Source: Protea cynaroides
Lineage: Eukaryota; Streptophyta; Magnoliopsida; Proteales; Proteaceae
Direction of reading: 5' to 3'
DNA: 64,000 bases
NCBI GenBank assembly: GCA_028583415.1
Contig: CM053266.1
Coordinates: 38,311,758-38,375,757, forward strand
Part shown: one piece after another, positions 10,226 through 21,979 of the stretch
How the letters are laid out: every line of letters starts with the position of its first letter
Position numbering within the stretch: the stretch's first letter is position 1
Position numbers and translations under genes: made by a program
The notes under the pieces: model-generated
Seen by the model: the letters and a program-made list of their open reading frames with translations, nothing else
Database searches by the model: none
Told to the model about the DNA's origin: nothing

Positions 10226-12171
10226 ACACACACACAAAAAAACCCTAAAAAAGGATTCTTTCTCTCTGACCACCCCTGCTGGGCACATGCCAAAATCAGA
10301 ATTTACTGCTTTACCAGATGTTTTTATACCGACTTTAAAATTTCTCCTCTTACATAGTGTTTATGTGGAAATAGAAGAGCCTAAAGGAAAAGTTTGTGAG
10401 AGAGGGGACAGGGTTCTTATATCCCATTATGGGAACCCGTTCCAGCACACCTACTTTAACAGCCGATAACTTCCAACTGGGAGCTTTAGAAGCACCCACG
10501 TTTGGTGGACATGTTTTTCATGCCATCACTTAGTCATGTCCTAAATTTCAGACCAATCTGTATTCTCCATACGCTAGCTGTTATAGTACATTAAAAAAAA
10601 TATTGATAAAATTCAATTCTGAACTGTCTGAACAGAAAAAATTGTTCAAAAGACATGTGGAAAGTCCTATACATGGTGGGTCATTTACGTAAGATAGGCC
10701 GTCAAATTTGACATGTCGCCTATCTAAGCATTTCCCCATCTATCCAATGCTCAGAATGCCATATCATTTTGGCATGTGGCGAAAAAACAGTGGGGATGCG
10801 GGGATGGATTCCTCCAATGAGCAGGTATGAGCCCTGTTTGATCATGTTATTTTATCTTCTTTTACTCTCCTTATTCATTTTCCTTATTTCCTCCGCATCC
10901 CTTGGCACCCGATCATCCCCTTACAAGACGAAAAAGAAAAGAAAGAAGCTAAAAACTGGAACCGCAAAGAGACACCACTATGATTTTCTTAGTATCCTTT
11001 TGAGAACTGTCTTAGTTTTGCCTTTGCACCTCTTCTCACACTGAGGCTAGTTATGTAATCTTCTTGTGTCTGATATGGGAAATCTTCGCTATGTTCTCTT
11101 CCCTTGCAATGATTATGGTGTCATACAGAATTTCATATATCAGCTAGGATCAGACTGGAATTACAATTTCTTGTATATGTTTATGAAACCGTTTTGCATC
11201 TGCACTTCATTTGTTTGAATGCTCCAGTCAGTGAGGAGGTTCAAGAGTCATTGTTCTGGGCCTGGTTGTGTAATTTTCTCATTGCTGGTGTCAGTGATCT
11301 TTTTCATCTTATATTTCATTGTGATGATTACAGTATCATCCAGATGTTAGCAAGGACTCACAAGCTAGCGAGGTGTTCAAGAGTGTCCGACATGCATATG
11401 ACGTGAGTAATCCTTTTTAACATGTGCCAGTTATCACCTTAGCTTAAATGGAATGTATAAGAACCTATGCTGAGATCTACCCATCTCTTGCTTGCCCTTC
11501 TCTTCCCCTCTTCCTTTTCTTCTTTTATCTCTCCCCTGGTCGTATTTCTTGAACAGGTACTATCAAATGAGGCAACAAGGGCTCAGTATGATGGTGCACT
11601 TAAATTTCAGGAAGTTACTGGTGGCCAATGGCACAAAAGTTGGACTGATGACCCAAATGTTGAGGAGGTGAAAAGGGTTCATAGATGGGCTGAAGTTAGG
11701 CAGCAGATATGGCGTGAGAGGTATAGGCAACAATTTGATGCCAGTGAGAACTCTTCTGAGCATGGTGAGACGGATAATGAATATGGAGAAGAAATCTCAG
11801 ACAATGAGAGAGGACCATTCAGCGAGGTGCTGAAATCAGCCTTCTTCACTCTTTTCTATATGCAGATGCTTGGATGTCGAATATCTCTGACACTGTGCGG
11901 CTTGTCTGCGTTACTTGATAAGAAGTTGGATGCAGGGTATAAGGTGGGTTATTTGATTGCATGGATTTTGGGTGGCAGAGGGGGAATTCTGCTCACTTTA
12001 TGCCTGTCATTTGCAAGTTGGCTTTGTGGTAAAACCAGCAGCAGCCTTATGGCTGTGGTTGTTGTGGCCATGTGGATTGGTGCAAACCTTGGAAGATATG
12101 CTCCACTTCCACAAGGTGCACTCATCACGCTATTGTACATGTCCCTCAAGCTACAAGTTGATTTAAGCTAA
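8614..12171 (+). CDS. J-domain (DnaJ/Hsp40) protein, probably plastid membrane
   Basis: Three exons with GT/AG borders, 8614-8883, 11334-11402 and 11557-12171, encode 317 residues. Residues 1 to about 60 are basic, Ser/Ala/Val-rich and poor in acid, as in a chloroplast transit peptide; a start at Met12 (8647) would also work. The J domain spans about residues 64-127 (DHYTLLGV, KKAYRLLARK, YHPDVS with HPD at 92-94, VRHAYDVLSN, RAQYD). The HPD loop stimulates Hsp70 ATPase, so this should be an Hsp70 co-chaperone. A charged middle region (EEVKRVHRWAEVRQQ) is followed by three hydrophobic stretches at about 200-232, 241-270 and 275-312, predicted membrane spans. It lacks the Gly/Phe and zinc-finger regions of type I proteins, so it is type III. 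Intron 1 is about 2.45 kb and contains a long C homopolymer. Plastid location is inferred. Confidence 0.9.
10169..10237. repeat. (CT)n followed by long C homopolymer and (CA)n
   Basis: Within intron 1 of the J-protein gene a CT tract (10169-10189) runs into about 36 consecutive C residues and then a short CA tract. The long homopolymer length is likely polymorphic or imprecisely sequenced. Confidence 0.9.
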
Positions 12172-12357
12172 GTTCGTATGATGAATTCCTATCTTTCTTA
12201 AAGGAGTTGTATATATATCTTGCTCCAAGAGGCATTTTCTGTTTAAGTGCCGAAATTTTAGGCACGCCCTGCTCATTTTCCTATGTTATTTTCTGATCTC
12301 CACGCCGAAGATGATGCCTATGCATGGAGGGAAGAAATAGGGTTGACAATGGTGCCG

Positions 12358-12487
12358 GTAAAATTAAGGTACCCCAAGCATATTGGTATTTGAGAAAGGG
12401 TAGGTATCCCATTCTGACTCTTCCCGTGGGTACCTGTAGTTTTCAACTGTTTGCCTTGTAAAATTGGGGTACCCGAAGCATATTGGT
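12358..12487. repeat. ~30-bp direct repeat 100 bp apart
   Basis: GTAAAATTAAGGTACCCCAA and its continuation CATATTGGT at 12358-12387 recur at 12458-12487 with three changes. It lies between the J-protein gene and the hAT remnant and is probably an old local duplication. Confidence 0.75.
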
Positions 12488-12567
12488 GGAGTGGGTTGGG
12501 GGCCTGGGGCAGGATCGGGTATGGCATTAGTGAAACCCATAAACCAATAATGAATCTACCCTATTGG

Positions 12568-14714
12568 CCAAGGTTTAAAATCTTGGGTTTTGGAGGAGTC
12601 TCGGCCTCCTTCGAAACCGAGATTTCGCCGAGACACTGCATTTTGTCCAAAACAGCCTAAAAAGGTTGTCTCGGTGGTCAAAATATATATTTTTAAGTCT
12701 CCAACTTCAGGGGAGTTTTATTTTTATATATATAAATACATTTAAAGTATCAAATTATAAAAATAATGACTCTTTGTGGTTGTTTGGGTTTACACCTATG
12801 TTTTGGCAGTCAATGTTGAAGTTTGTTGTAAACTTAGGCTAATATTGGCTATTATATTCAATTAAATATAGCAAATGAGATAATAACATAATGCATTAGG
12901 GGAAAAAGAAATAAAATAACACTTTATTATAAATCATTACATCATAATTCAAATGTTTAATATTAGATGATCTCATAGTGATATAGTCCTTATGTACTCA
13001 TAGTTCACAATTCCACAATCCTCATATAGATACAATATCTAGTAATACGTAGAGTGTCGTGGATGATCTATCCTATTATCATCATACATCTAGGAAAGTT
13101 ATCGATGTAAATTGTCTTCCACCTGAGCAACATAATCTTCTCACGACATTTTTGATGCAAAGTAGTTCTGGTAGTTTTGCACATGATTCATAAATATAAC
13201 ATCAGTAACTGTCTGAAGGATACCTATCTTTGGGAAGAATAAAAAAACTTTTGAAGTAGTACTCTGGGACGTAGACTCTTGCGGAGGTACTGATGGAACG
13301 GAATAGAAGTTGGTTGATCCACTCTGACTTTGTGTCTGTGCTCTTGCATCTGAACTATCGTCGAAGGAAGAACCATATGCAGTCGCAGTGGGATAGGGGA
13401 CGAAGTTGATATCAATATAATCATTTGAGGTGTACGTTGAACCAGTGCTATATCCAGGAGCATTCCACTGCTCCTATCCACTGCAGTAACTGCTATTCTC
13501 CTCCACACTCAATCCTCGTAAGCCAATAGAGAGACCATCAACGTCGACGTCCATCATATTACTGCAATCAGCATCTTCATCATGTTGAGATTGGGAATGA
13601 TGTCGAGGCCTACGCGAATACGAAGTTGGTCTACGTGATGAAGATGGCACACGTGCACCATGGTCATCATCCTCCTGTGTTGCATGAGTATACTGGTTCT
13701 CCCCAGTGTATCTAACAGGTGATGTTTGTGGCTCTGGATCAGCCCCAATATTGACAATAGTGGCTCAACCTCCACCTAGGTCTCCACGCCCACCCCCATG
13801 ATCACTACCATTGGCTCAACTACCACTCCAATTTCACTCAGGATCATCTGTATTAGTGCCAGAAGGAGGGTCAAACGGCACGGGTGACCGTGTATGGACT
13901 CGACCCTTTTTCGAAGCTAGAAACTCCTCGACATCAGTATCTAAATGGCTAACCAAATAGGGGTCGGGCATCCCCCCAGGCTCGTCCATCACTGGTACTC
14001 CTCTTTCCTGCATCCACTCCACTAATGGATCTTCCTCTTCAGAGTCAAGCTGGAAGATGTTGGCGAGCTCTAGCGGGGTATCATCCTCTTTATCATGGAA
14101 CATGTTTTGCACCCTCAGCCTCATGTTGTAATGCACAAAGACCAAGTCATTTAGCCGTTGGGAGCCAAGTCGATTCCGCCTCTTTGAATGAATGAAGTTG
14201 AAAGTACTCCAGTTTCGCTCACAGTCAGATGTAGAGCATGTCTGAGCTAACACTCTACTTGCTATCTTCTTCAGAGCAGGTGCATCTTTATCATACAACA
14301 CCCATCATTCAGCTGCATAAGAACAATAACATATTTTAATTTCGTATGTCATTTAAATGTAATACATAAAACATAAGATAATTTAATTTCATATGTCATT
14401 TAAACGTAATACATACATGGATCACTTTTGTCATGTCCAGCTATTGCAGTGGGGAACCCAAAACTCCCATGGGCTTCCCTGAAGGTTTTAATTTACACAC
14501 AATCGAAAACTTATAAATATTTGCAATTACAATATATAGTTTTTCTATATTTCCAGTAATTGAAGCATACAACTCACCTCTAGGTTTGCCAATGTCTGTG
14601 CTTGGGGATCTGACTCCAACTTTGCAACCACTAGCTTCACTGCCTCAATGAGTTCTGCGTTGGTCCAAAGTACATGCGTATACGTATACTAGTACTTGGG
14701 GTTCAAATAGTATG
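12568..14714 (-). mobile_element. 3' half of a hAT DNA transposon, degraded
   Basis: The plus-strand left boundary, CAAGGTTTAAAATCTTGGG at 12568, followed by a subterminal region rich in CTCGG/CCGAG motifs (to about 12690), resembles the ends of plant hAT elements. Minus-strand transposase sequence follows from 14714 down to about 13226. The promoter-proximal half of the transposase and the other terminus were not found right of 14714, so the element is truncated. Sequence between about 12690 and 13220 is AT-rich and non-coding. Confidence 0.75.
13226..14714 (-). pseudogene. hAT transposase C-terminal part, interrupted by stops
   Basis: Read on the minus strand: an exon at 14714-14578 gives AYYLNPKY then a stop and NAELIEAVKLVVAKLESDPQ. 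A second at about 14485-14416 gives FREAHGSFGFPTAIAGHD. A long one from about 14318 gives AE, a stop, WVLYDKDAPALKKIASRVL, then CERNWSTFNFIHSKRRNRL and LNDLVFVHYNMRL. That is the hAT dimerisation domain (Dimer_Tnp_hAT; the C-E-R-x-W-S motif is diagnostic). The frame continues with an acidic, Ser/Gln/Tyr-rich tail to about 13226. Stops fall in the Y-K-Y block, in the E-W-W-V block (TGG read as TGA at 14305-14307) and once in the tail near 13474. The RNase H-like catalytic part upstream is missing, so it cannot be an active transposase. Confidence 0.88.
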
Positions 14715-16230
14715 CTGAAATATTTGTAAAATGGAATCATTTAATCAGATGTGTTTCATTATATATTGCATTTTTTTTTGTTGTATTTATTTCATAGGTT
14801 CGTACTTTGTATTAAGTAGAAAAATATGATTCACTTTGACTACTACATTTGAGTAGTCCGAGTCACTTAATTGGTTATAGGAAGGAAGAACGAGTACAGT
14901 TTAAATACCAAACCAAAACAATGCAGTTTAAAAATCAAACCAAATCAAACCAAACCAAACCAAAACAATGCACTTCCTCCTTTCTAGAAGGAGAACTGTC
15001 CAACTAATAGCTGACTGCCAAACCAAGATACCAAAAGAAATCTTTAGGATTGGAAAACATATCCTCTTAAAGGGAGATGTTAATTGTCTCGGCTAGTGGA
15101 ATCATGAATACGGATTCCAAAATAGAAAAGGCATGATGATTTTAAATCCAGGTATGAAAACACGGTATCAATAGAAAATCCGACACATGATTTATTCTCA
15201 TTAAAATTGAGGTGGTTCAGTCCACGACGGCCCCACATGCCACGATATATAATGTCCGCTTTGATAGACAGGTAGGCCTCCACACGGCTTTGAAAGCGTT
15301 AGCTATTTATTACATGGGAAGAATGACACATTCATTTCATTTATATGGTGGACAACAGCTGATGAGGGACTAAATTATGTGGCACAACATAGTTAGTATT
15401 AAAATAAACTGAGATCAGGGATTAGGTGATCGACCAAACCTAAAACCGATACCATCAGATTGGCCTATCTGATATCGATTACTATTCCTTGAAACATGAA
15501 TGAGATAGCAACCAAAGGCAGTAGCAGTAATGGAGTTATCAGAAAACCCAAAATCCATTTCGAATCGAAAGAAGGGAAAAATCACTAAAACACGCTTCAT
15601 TCTAGCTACAGTTAAAAAAACACAAATCAAACATAATGGACTGGGTTTTCCTAGATAAATTGACTCTCAGACTTTTATGTGCCATGCATCTAACAAGTAA
15701 TATCTATGTATGTATTACGTGGCAGTTGTATGAATTTGTTGGATCCACATCCTCTCCTCCCTAGAGGTTTGGGACCCATACTTGGGATTCAGGTGAATCC
15801 GAATCCTATCCACGGCTCGCTCGAGGATATCAGCCATCCAACGATTGGTTATACAGGTCCATAGTTTTTTACATGTTTGTTCGATTTGTACAAAACTCAA
15901 AACTTTTAGTCATCAAACCATCTACTACTGATTCTGCAGCATCCTGATTTATTCAGAATGTTCAATCTCTATATCATGGAGATTGGACATGGACATATTA
16001 ATAGTTCCTGAAATCCAAACATTGCCATACGGTTTGTTCTTTGTTCTTAGAACCGCCAAATGGAAACTACAACAGCCACTGCATGATGGAGACTGGAAAT
16101 GAGAACATCCAATGATGGAGGTGGAAGAAGGAAGATCAGTTAATAAGAAAGAACACTATTTTCTATTGGCTTTTGCTTCCCATCATCCATAGGTTGCCTG
16201 GTGATGGTAAAATCGCTTTTCCTTCGAAAA
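14715..16230. other. no gene recognised
   Basis: This is AT-rich intergenic sequence with short open frames lacking family features. A CCAAA/CAAAC-rich tract lies at 14900-14965. Around 15738-15800, GGATCCACATCCTCTCCTCCC resembles one arm of the foldback elements described elsewhere, but no partner arm was seen. Confidence 0.5.
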
Positions 16231-16232
16231 CC

Positions 16233-16487
16233 TCAGGGGTTCGGAAATGTTGGTTCCTGCGCAGCCGAACTCGTTAATGGAAATGTTGGGAAGATTGTTG
16301 CAGTAAGTGACATCACTGGAGCTATAAAGAATAGCAATGGACTAGACATCCCAAGATTACTTAAACATTCCAAAGAGAATCGAGTAATCAAAGGCTTCAG
16401 TAGTGCAGACCCCATTGATCCAAAGTCAATACTGGTTGAGGATTGTGACGTTCTTATTCCTGGAGCCCTTGGTGGTGTTATCAACAG
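16233..16487 (+). pseudogene. glutamate dehydrogenase, isolated exon
   Basis: One plus frame matches the dinucleotide-binding domain of plant mitochondrial NAD(H)-glutamate dehydrogenase, which interconverts glutamate and 2-oxoglutarate. It shows GFGNVGS (Rossmann GxGxxG), KIVAVSDITGAIKNSNGLDI, DPIDPKSILVEDCDVLIPGA and LGGVIN. The block starts after an AG acceptor-like CCTCAG and ends at AACAG|GTTCTT, a plausible donor, so it looks like a single genomic exon and not a processed copy. Neither the upstream catalytic exons nor the downstream exon (normally beginning ENAND) was found nearby. The frame is open throughout, but an isolated internal exon cannot make the enzyme. It may be a transposon-carried or duplication-derived fragment. 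Confidence 0.85.
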
Positions 16488-18290
16488 GTTCTTCTCTCCA
16501 AAACTCTGTTTCTCTCTCAAGCAACTTTACTTGTCATCTCAACTTGAAGGTTGAAGGTGAGAAAGATAGTTCTCCAACTTAATCCTTCCATCTGACAACT
16601 TAAGCACTCAGCTAAATCTGATAAAAATCTTCTTTTCAGCTCAGTGCTTTAACATTATGTCAGCATCTTTTTATCAAATAAGAAGGCAGAAGGGAACCCA
16701 ATTCAGTCGAGGGAAGAGATATTGATGATTGCACCCTTTTGTTTATTTATTATTTTTGGGCACTCCTTCCAGCACAAGTTCGGTTACATTTCTCTTTCTG
16801 CTTTCTCACAAAATTTTAAGATTTTTGTCAGATCTATAACTCAATCATACAATGCTTCCTACTGGAGGTTGCAACCTCAACCCAATGCTTCCTCCCCCTC
16901 CCCAACTGGAAGGAAAATATCACACACACACACACAACTGGTTTTGAAATAACCTGAAAATTATGGCTTATTTTTGTCAACAAACTTAATTTAGCATACC
17001 ACAACTTTTTTACATTTTCATTTCCACAGTGACTCCATAGTCTGGACTCTGGACTCATCGAAGTCATCCACCTACAATTTGACATAAATACCCAACTGCC
17101 CCTATACATTGAGATGTTCCATGATACCCCCAATTGAATCCAACCTACTATTTTTTTCTTCTCTCCTCTATCTCCAGAGAACCTTCCCACTTGGATCCTC
17201 TTTTATCATCCAGTCTGGATGGTTGGTACACATATCGATGCATCTCCATCCGTCCAATAGACAACTAGCAAATTGAGCAATAAAAAATAATCTTATTCCT
17301 TACTTTTTTGCTCTTCCTATGTATCACAATTTTTTTTTTTAACTTGGCCAAATTTTGTTATTCACATGTCTTATTCCAAAAATATGCAAGAGAATGACAT
17401 CACCTTCTTTTGATTGCCTATTATCTTGTTCCCAGAACTTTGAATAAAAATTGAAAATCATTTTCAAGAGATGTTATATAGACGTTTTTTTTTTAATTCA
17501 TGTGTAAATGACAAGACTTATTGTCACTGAAAAAAGAAAGTGTGCTGCGAGGGCCAAAAAGAAAAATTATGTATCATTGACACTTGTGAGCTATCGATAA
17601 GAAATTCCCTTTTTTAATATACCAACATCTCCATTTCCAATGACAAACTGCGGAGAGCATAATACCTCCCAATTACTTTTTAGAAAAGTTCCTGGTTTTT
17701 TTTTATGAAATTCAACCATGGAATTCATTTTGTATTATGAAGGTGATTCGGCAATTTAGGATCAAAGGGTAAGTGGTAACCAACAAATATGGATTTTGGA
17801 CCTTAGGAGAGGCTTTTGTGTTCTATAACCCACGGACAAAATTGGTGTGAGTGCATCCATTCTATCACATGGAAGTGGTGTGACAATCCTAACCATTGGG
17901 AATCGTATCCCTTCCAAGTTCCAAGTAAAAATCAAACACCTTCGTGTTTCGGCTGCGTGAATTTATGTCACTAGGCTTTTCAACACTAACTGCTAATGCT
18001 CCGGACGCAGGTCCTACGGAATCTGTAAATACCTAACTGCTAATTTGCTCAGGTCACCAGTCTTATGGCAAACACCCGTCCACCTACGACTGGTGTACAA
18101 GGCCATTTAGATCGGTTCTTTTGAGATCTGACTCGAATAACATTTTGCAGTTTGAATAGAACTGCCTTTGCTGATAACCATAGAAAACAACTAAATATTT
18201 ATCAACCATCATTGGTCCTCAAAACACAACATTCTCTGTTCGTTTCAGCTGCCCAGAAAAATACTTTTGAACAGTAGGGGGAAAAAAAAA
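16488..18290. other. no gene recognised
   Basis: AT-rich sequence between the GDH exon and the 3' end of GAR1. Short open frames on both strands show no known motif. A (CA)n tract lies at 16920-16938. Confidence 0.5.
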
Positions 18291-18296
18291 CATGTT

Positions 18297-21200
18297 CTAT
18301 GATCTCCCTCGGCCCCTAAAGCCACCACCACGGCCACCACCTCTAAAAGGGCCCCCTCTGCCACCTCTTGGAGCACCCCTTCCACGAAAACCACCTCCTC
18401 GCCCACCTCCTCGGAAACCACCTCTGCCTCCACGACCTCCACCTCTTGCACCAGCTTGTTGTCCCCTGCAGCAAAATTTGCAACATAAAACTTCTATTAA
18501 AGCAAGATCAGAAGATAAGTCTGATGGAGGATACCTTGGGTTCCAACTCCATATGTGGTTCACACAAGTCAATGAAACAACATAAACAAAGACATAATAT
18601 TTGAAAGTATAGTAGAATAGTTTGAAATAAATGTTTTCCACAAGAATATTAGTGGCTTTGATACTTGATCTGGGGTTTCAGAATTATAAAAATTCACTAG
18701 GGTGTTATCATAGAGGAAACATTTGTCAATATCATTAGCAAAAAACAAATAAGTCATTAGTGCTAAAAAATAAGGCACCATATGCAAAATTACAGCATTA
18801 AGATGTATCATAAAAATTACATACATGAAATGTTTACAACATCATACCTAGCATTTTTTATTTAAGCAACATTCAATATTTCCGATGCTTTTTTACCAAA
18901 GAAAATAAAAAGTAACACCAGAACTATCATAATGACCTTTATCACACAATGGCACATATTCTTATCAATGTTAATGTTTGATCGATGGCCCATTGTGGCC
19001 AATCTACTTAAACAAATATCAGCTAGATGGAGGATAATAACAATCTGAAAAACAAGCATATTCTCTAGACTGCTGGTGTGCAGTCATGGCCTTCATACAA
19101 TTGACAAAATGGTCAGGCTGACTTTATGATTGGATCTCATCTTCCTCCAACTAAAACTTGCTAGATGGGTACCACAAACTGCACAATTCAAATTACGCAG
19201 CATTGCATCCTAATCCTATACTTCCATTGTTGAGGAATGACCACTACTGATCCTTATATTACCAGGATAATCCAAATACACGACTTTTGTAATATGATAA
19301 TGAATAATATCTAAAGGATGTTTTACACCAGAAAACAAGCCTCACAAGTTTAAAATGATAAGATCTAGAAAACTCAGTTCACAATGAAAAGGATAATCCC
19401 ATCCACTCAATTTATTGCAGTAGATCAAAATATGGACGACAATTACTTCTAAGCATTAAAAAATGTAATGGTCAGATCCATTAGATATTAGATCAGTATT
19501 TATTCAATAGTAGCTGTTATAGAGACCATGTTAAGGCCCATTCCTAACTGTTATAGATAAGTCTAGAAGAGTCCTGTTAGCTTTAGTTTCTATTTTGGGA
19601 GTTTTAGTAGGTTAGCAAGTTAAGAGTCCTAAATCCTAATAGTATTTTCCAAGTTAGTTTACTTATTTTAGAAAACTATATATTAGGAGGAATTTTTTTC
19701 TTTAAATATATGTAGCACCACTCCAAGAAGAATAATTTTTTAGTGAAGATTGAGAATTGTAAGAACACTTCTCTCCTACTTCTCACCCTCTTTTCTTCTA
19801 AAGTTACTGTTCATGTTACTATTCACGGGTACTGTTCAGCCCCAATATAGCACCTATCTCTTCTCTTTCTTCTTTTCATTACCCTCTCTTTCTTTCCCAA
19901 TGACAGGCTACTGAAATCAACAAACAAGCAAGCCTTTTCAACTCTGTTTTATTAGGAAAATAGTTCAGATCTGGGTCTTTGATTCCTAATCTGAAATCTC
20001 GATTGGCCGGCTGCATCACATCTATTCATCATGAACAATATTTACGCTTACCATCAAACCATATGAAGATAACCATTATCTATTCCACCCAAAAAAAAAC
20101 CCCCTCAACGGAACCAACCAGCAACGGAAGATCAGCTATATACTGTTTTCAATAATTCCAAGATATTACTCCACATCAATTCCAGAAACTCTCTAAATTT
20201 TGCCACAATCTCACTAAAAAGGTTTAATAGGTTAACACAAAGCATCAAAGAATACAATTAGTAGTACCAAAGTCAGGAGGAACCAACTGAGGTTATTTTA
20301 TTGCTAGCTAGGAACCAAGTTCCTTCCATACAAATACCTGACCACTGATGAAAAATGTCTATATGAGCTGCCTTATGGGGCCTCACCTCTAAGAGATCCA
20401 AGTACAAACCAGTGATACTGAAAAAGAAGTCCTCCAAAAAAAAGGTACACTGGAAAAGAATGAATTATAGATTCACAGAGAATATCCAATATCTGGAAAA
20501 TTAAGTGTCTGGTTACCGATTTTTGGACATGTTTTACATGTTAAGGATATTTGAAATCCACACATTTCCCTAATAAAAAAGTGTTGTATCTTGTTTTCAA
20601 CAAGCAGATATATCTAAGGTGCAATCAGGAACTAATATAAAAAAAAGACGTACCTCAATATCATCTATAAAGTCACACCAATATCATATTATCATCTATA
20701 AAGTCACATCCCACTCATTAAGAAGTCTAGTCTATGTATATACTTAAACTTGCATTGCTCCAAGAGCCTTGAGCAAATGGAACCAGACCAATATAAGAGG
20801 GCTATGGTAAATATACGTTTGATAGGCATGGCTACGGTATATCAGATCCTCTAACTTGGGTTGGTGGATCATTGCACTCAAAAACAGTAACAGAAATATG
20901 GAGAAAAACAAATACCAACTTCTCTAAATACGAAATATGTGATATGAATGAAAATGCGTACTTTGGCTGTGGGAGAAATCTTGACAAGGGCAAAAGCTTC
21001 GCCGGGTCAATGTAAAACTTGTCCCCCGCCGAATATGAAGTCGCCACGATGCCTTCCATCATCTTAATTGAAAAATACTGAAACAAAACTCAACAACAAT
21101 CAATTGCATTTAAAAAATATATAATACCCAAAATCTCTTTTGGCTAGGGTCAGTTCAAGAAATGTAACAACGGACAAGGAGGGAATAGGTGGACTCACAG

Positions 21201-21878
21201 ATTCATTGATGGGACCAAATATTTCATCAACCTTCCCAATCTGGGTTTTGTTCTGCAGATAGATAGGTGCATTGAAGTATGGTATTTTCTCATTCGTAAG
21301 CTTGGTTACAGCGTCGCCTTCACATGCGTGAAGAAAAGAAGAAACCTCTGCATATAACAGAAGGGGCCCGAAGAAAATGGATTAAAAAAAAGAAGTCTTT
21401 AATTGTTTTTCCTCTGTTTGTAACTGTACGTCCCCGGGTGTTCTTGACGACGTACGTTGATTGAAAAGTTTTCTAATGCTCTTTTGTATCATTAGATAGA
21501 AAGGGAAAAAAATCAACTATAAATACTCAAAAAACTAGAAGCAAGTATTTTACCCCAAAAAAAAAATCTAGAAGCAAGTAATCCTTGAGAGATTTGAAAA
21601 CTTTTTGTATTTTTTACAAACGTGAGAGAGTAAACACGATCGAGCACCAAATTATAAAGAGATGAAGATGGAGGGGGATCTTAGCAATCGAAAGAGAAAC
21701 TAGAGCATGATTGGAAAAATAACAGACCCATAACTTCAGAAGGAGGTCCTTCGTCGCGAAATCCACCGCGGCCTCCACCGCCACCGAAACGGCCACCAAA
21801 ACGGCCACCTCTGCCGCCACCACGACCACCATCTCTACCCCCTCTAAAACCGCCGCCTCCACCCCTCGGAGGTCGCAT
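18297..21878 (-). CDS. GAR1: H/ACA ribonucleoprotein complex subunit 1 (GAR1)
   Basis: Four minus-strand exons, 21878-21728, 21347-21199, 21077-20962 and 18465-18297 (stop TAG), have GT/AG borders and sum to 585 nt, 194 residues, the usual plant length. Residues 1 to about 47 are an N-terminal RGG box (GGGGGFRGGRDGGRGGG). Residues 51-138 are the Gar1 core (EVSSFLHACEGDAVTK, IPYFNAPIYLQNKTQIGKVD, IFGPINESYFSIKM, AGDKFYIDPAKLLPL). Residues 140-194 are a C-terminal RGG box ending GGGFRGRGRS. GAR1 joins dyskerin (NAP57/CBF5), NHP2 and NOP10 in the nucleolus and Cajal bodies to pseudouridylate rRNA and snRNA. The start is the only Met opening the RGG box. The last intron is unusually long (2.5 kb) and contains an LTR-like stretch. 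No disruption seen. Confidence 0.95.
19515..19920. repeat. possible LTR remnant inside GAR1 intron 3
   Basis: From TGTTATAGAGACCATGTTAA the sequence has an LTR-like composition: repeated CCTAACTGTTATAGATAAG and AGAGTCCTGTTAG motifs, a TATATTAGGAGG box followed by TTTAAATATATG, and a run of TACTGTTCATGTTACTATTCA. No primer-binding site, coding region or target duplication was found, so this is only a candidate solo-LTR fragment. Confidence 0.3.
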
Positions 21879-21979
21879 GCTTCACTAATCACTCTCTCAC
21901 ACCCAGAAGACAGAGAGTAGGCTCCCGTTGAGGACTCGAGGTGCTCTTCAAGTGTAGTGACCATGAGCTGAAGGGTTTT

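Noticed and set aside
13224..13775. Minus-strand frames starting at 13508 and 13775
   Set aside because: Out of frame with the hAT transposase tail, which continues in the neighbouring frame with the expected acidic Ser/Gln composition.
18292..18604. Pro-rich and His/Leu-rich plus-strand frames
   Set aside because: Antisense of the RGG box of GAR1; proline arises from reading Gly/Arg codons backwards.
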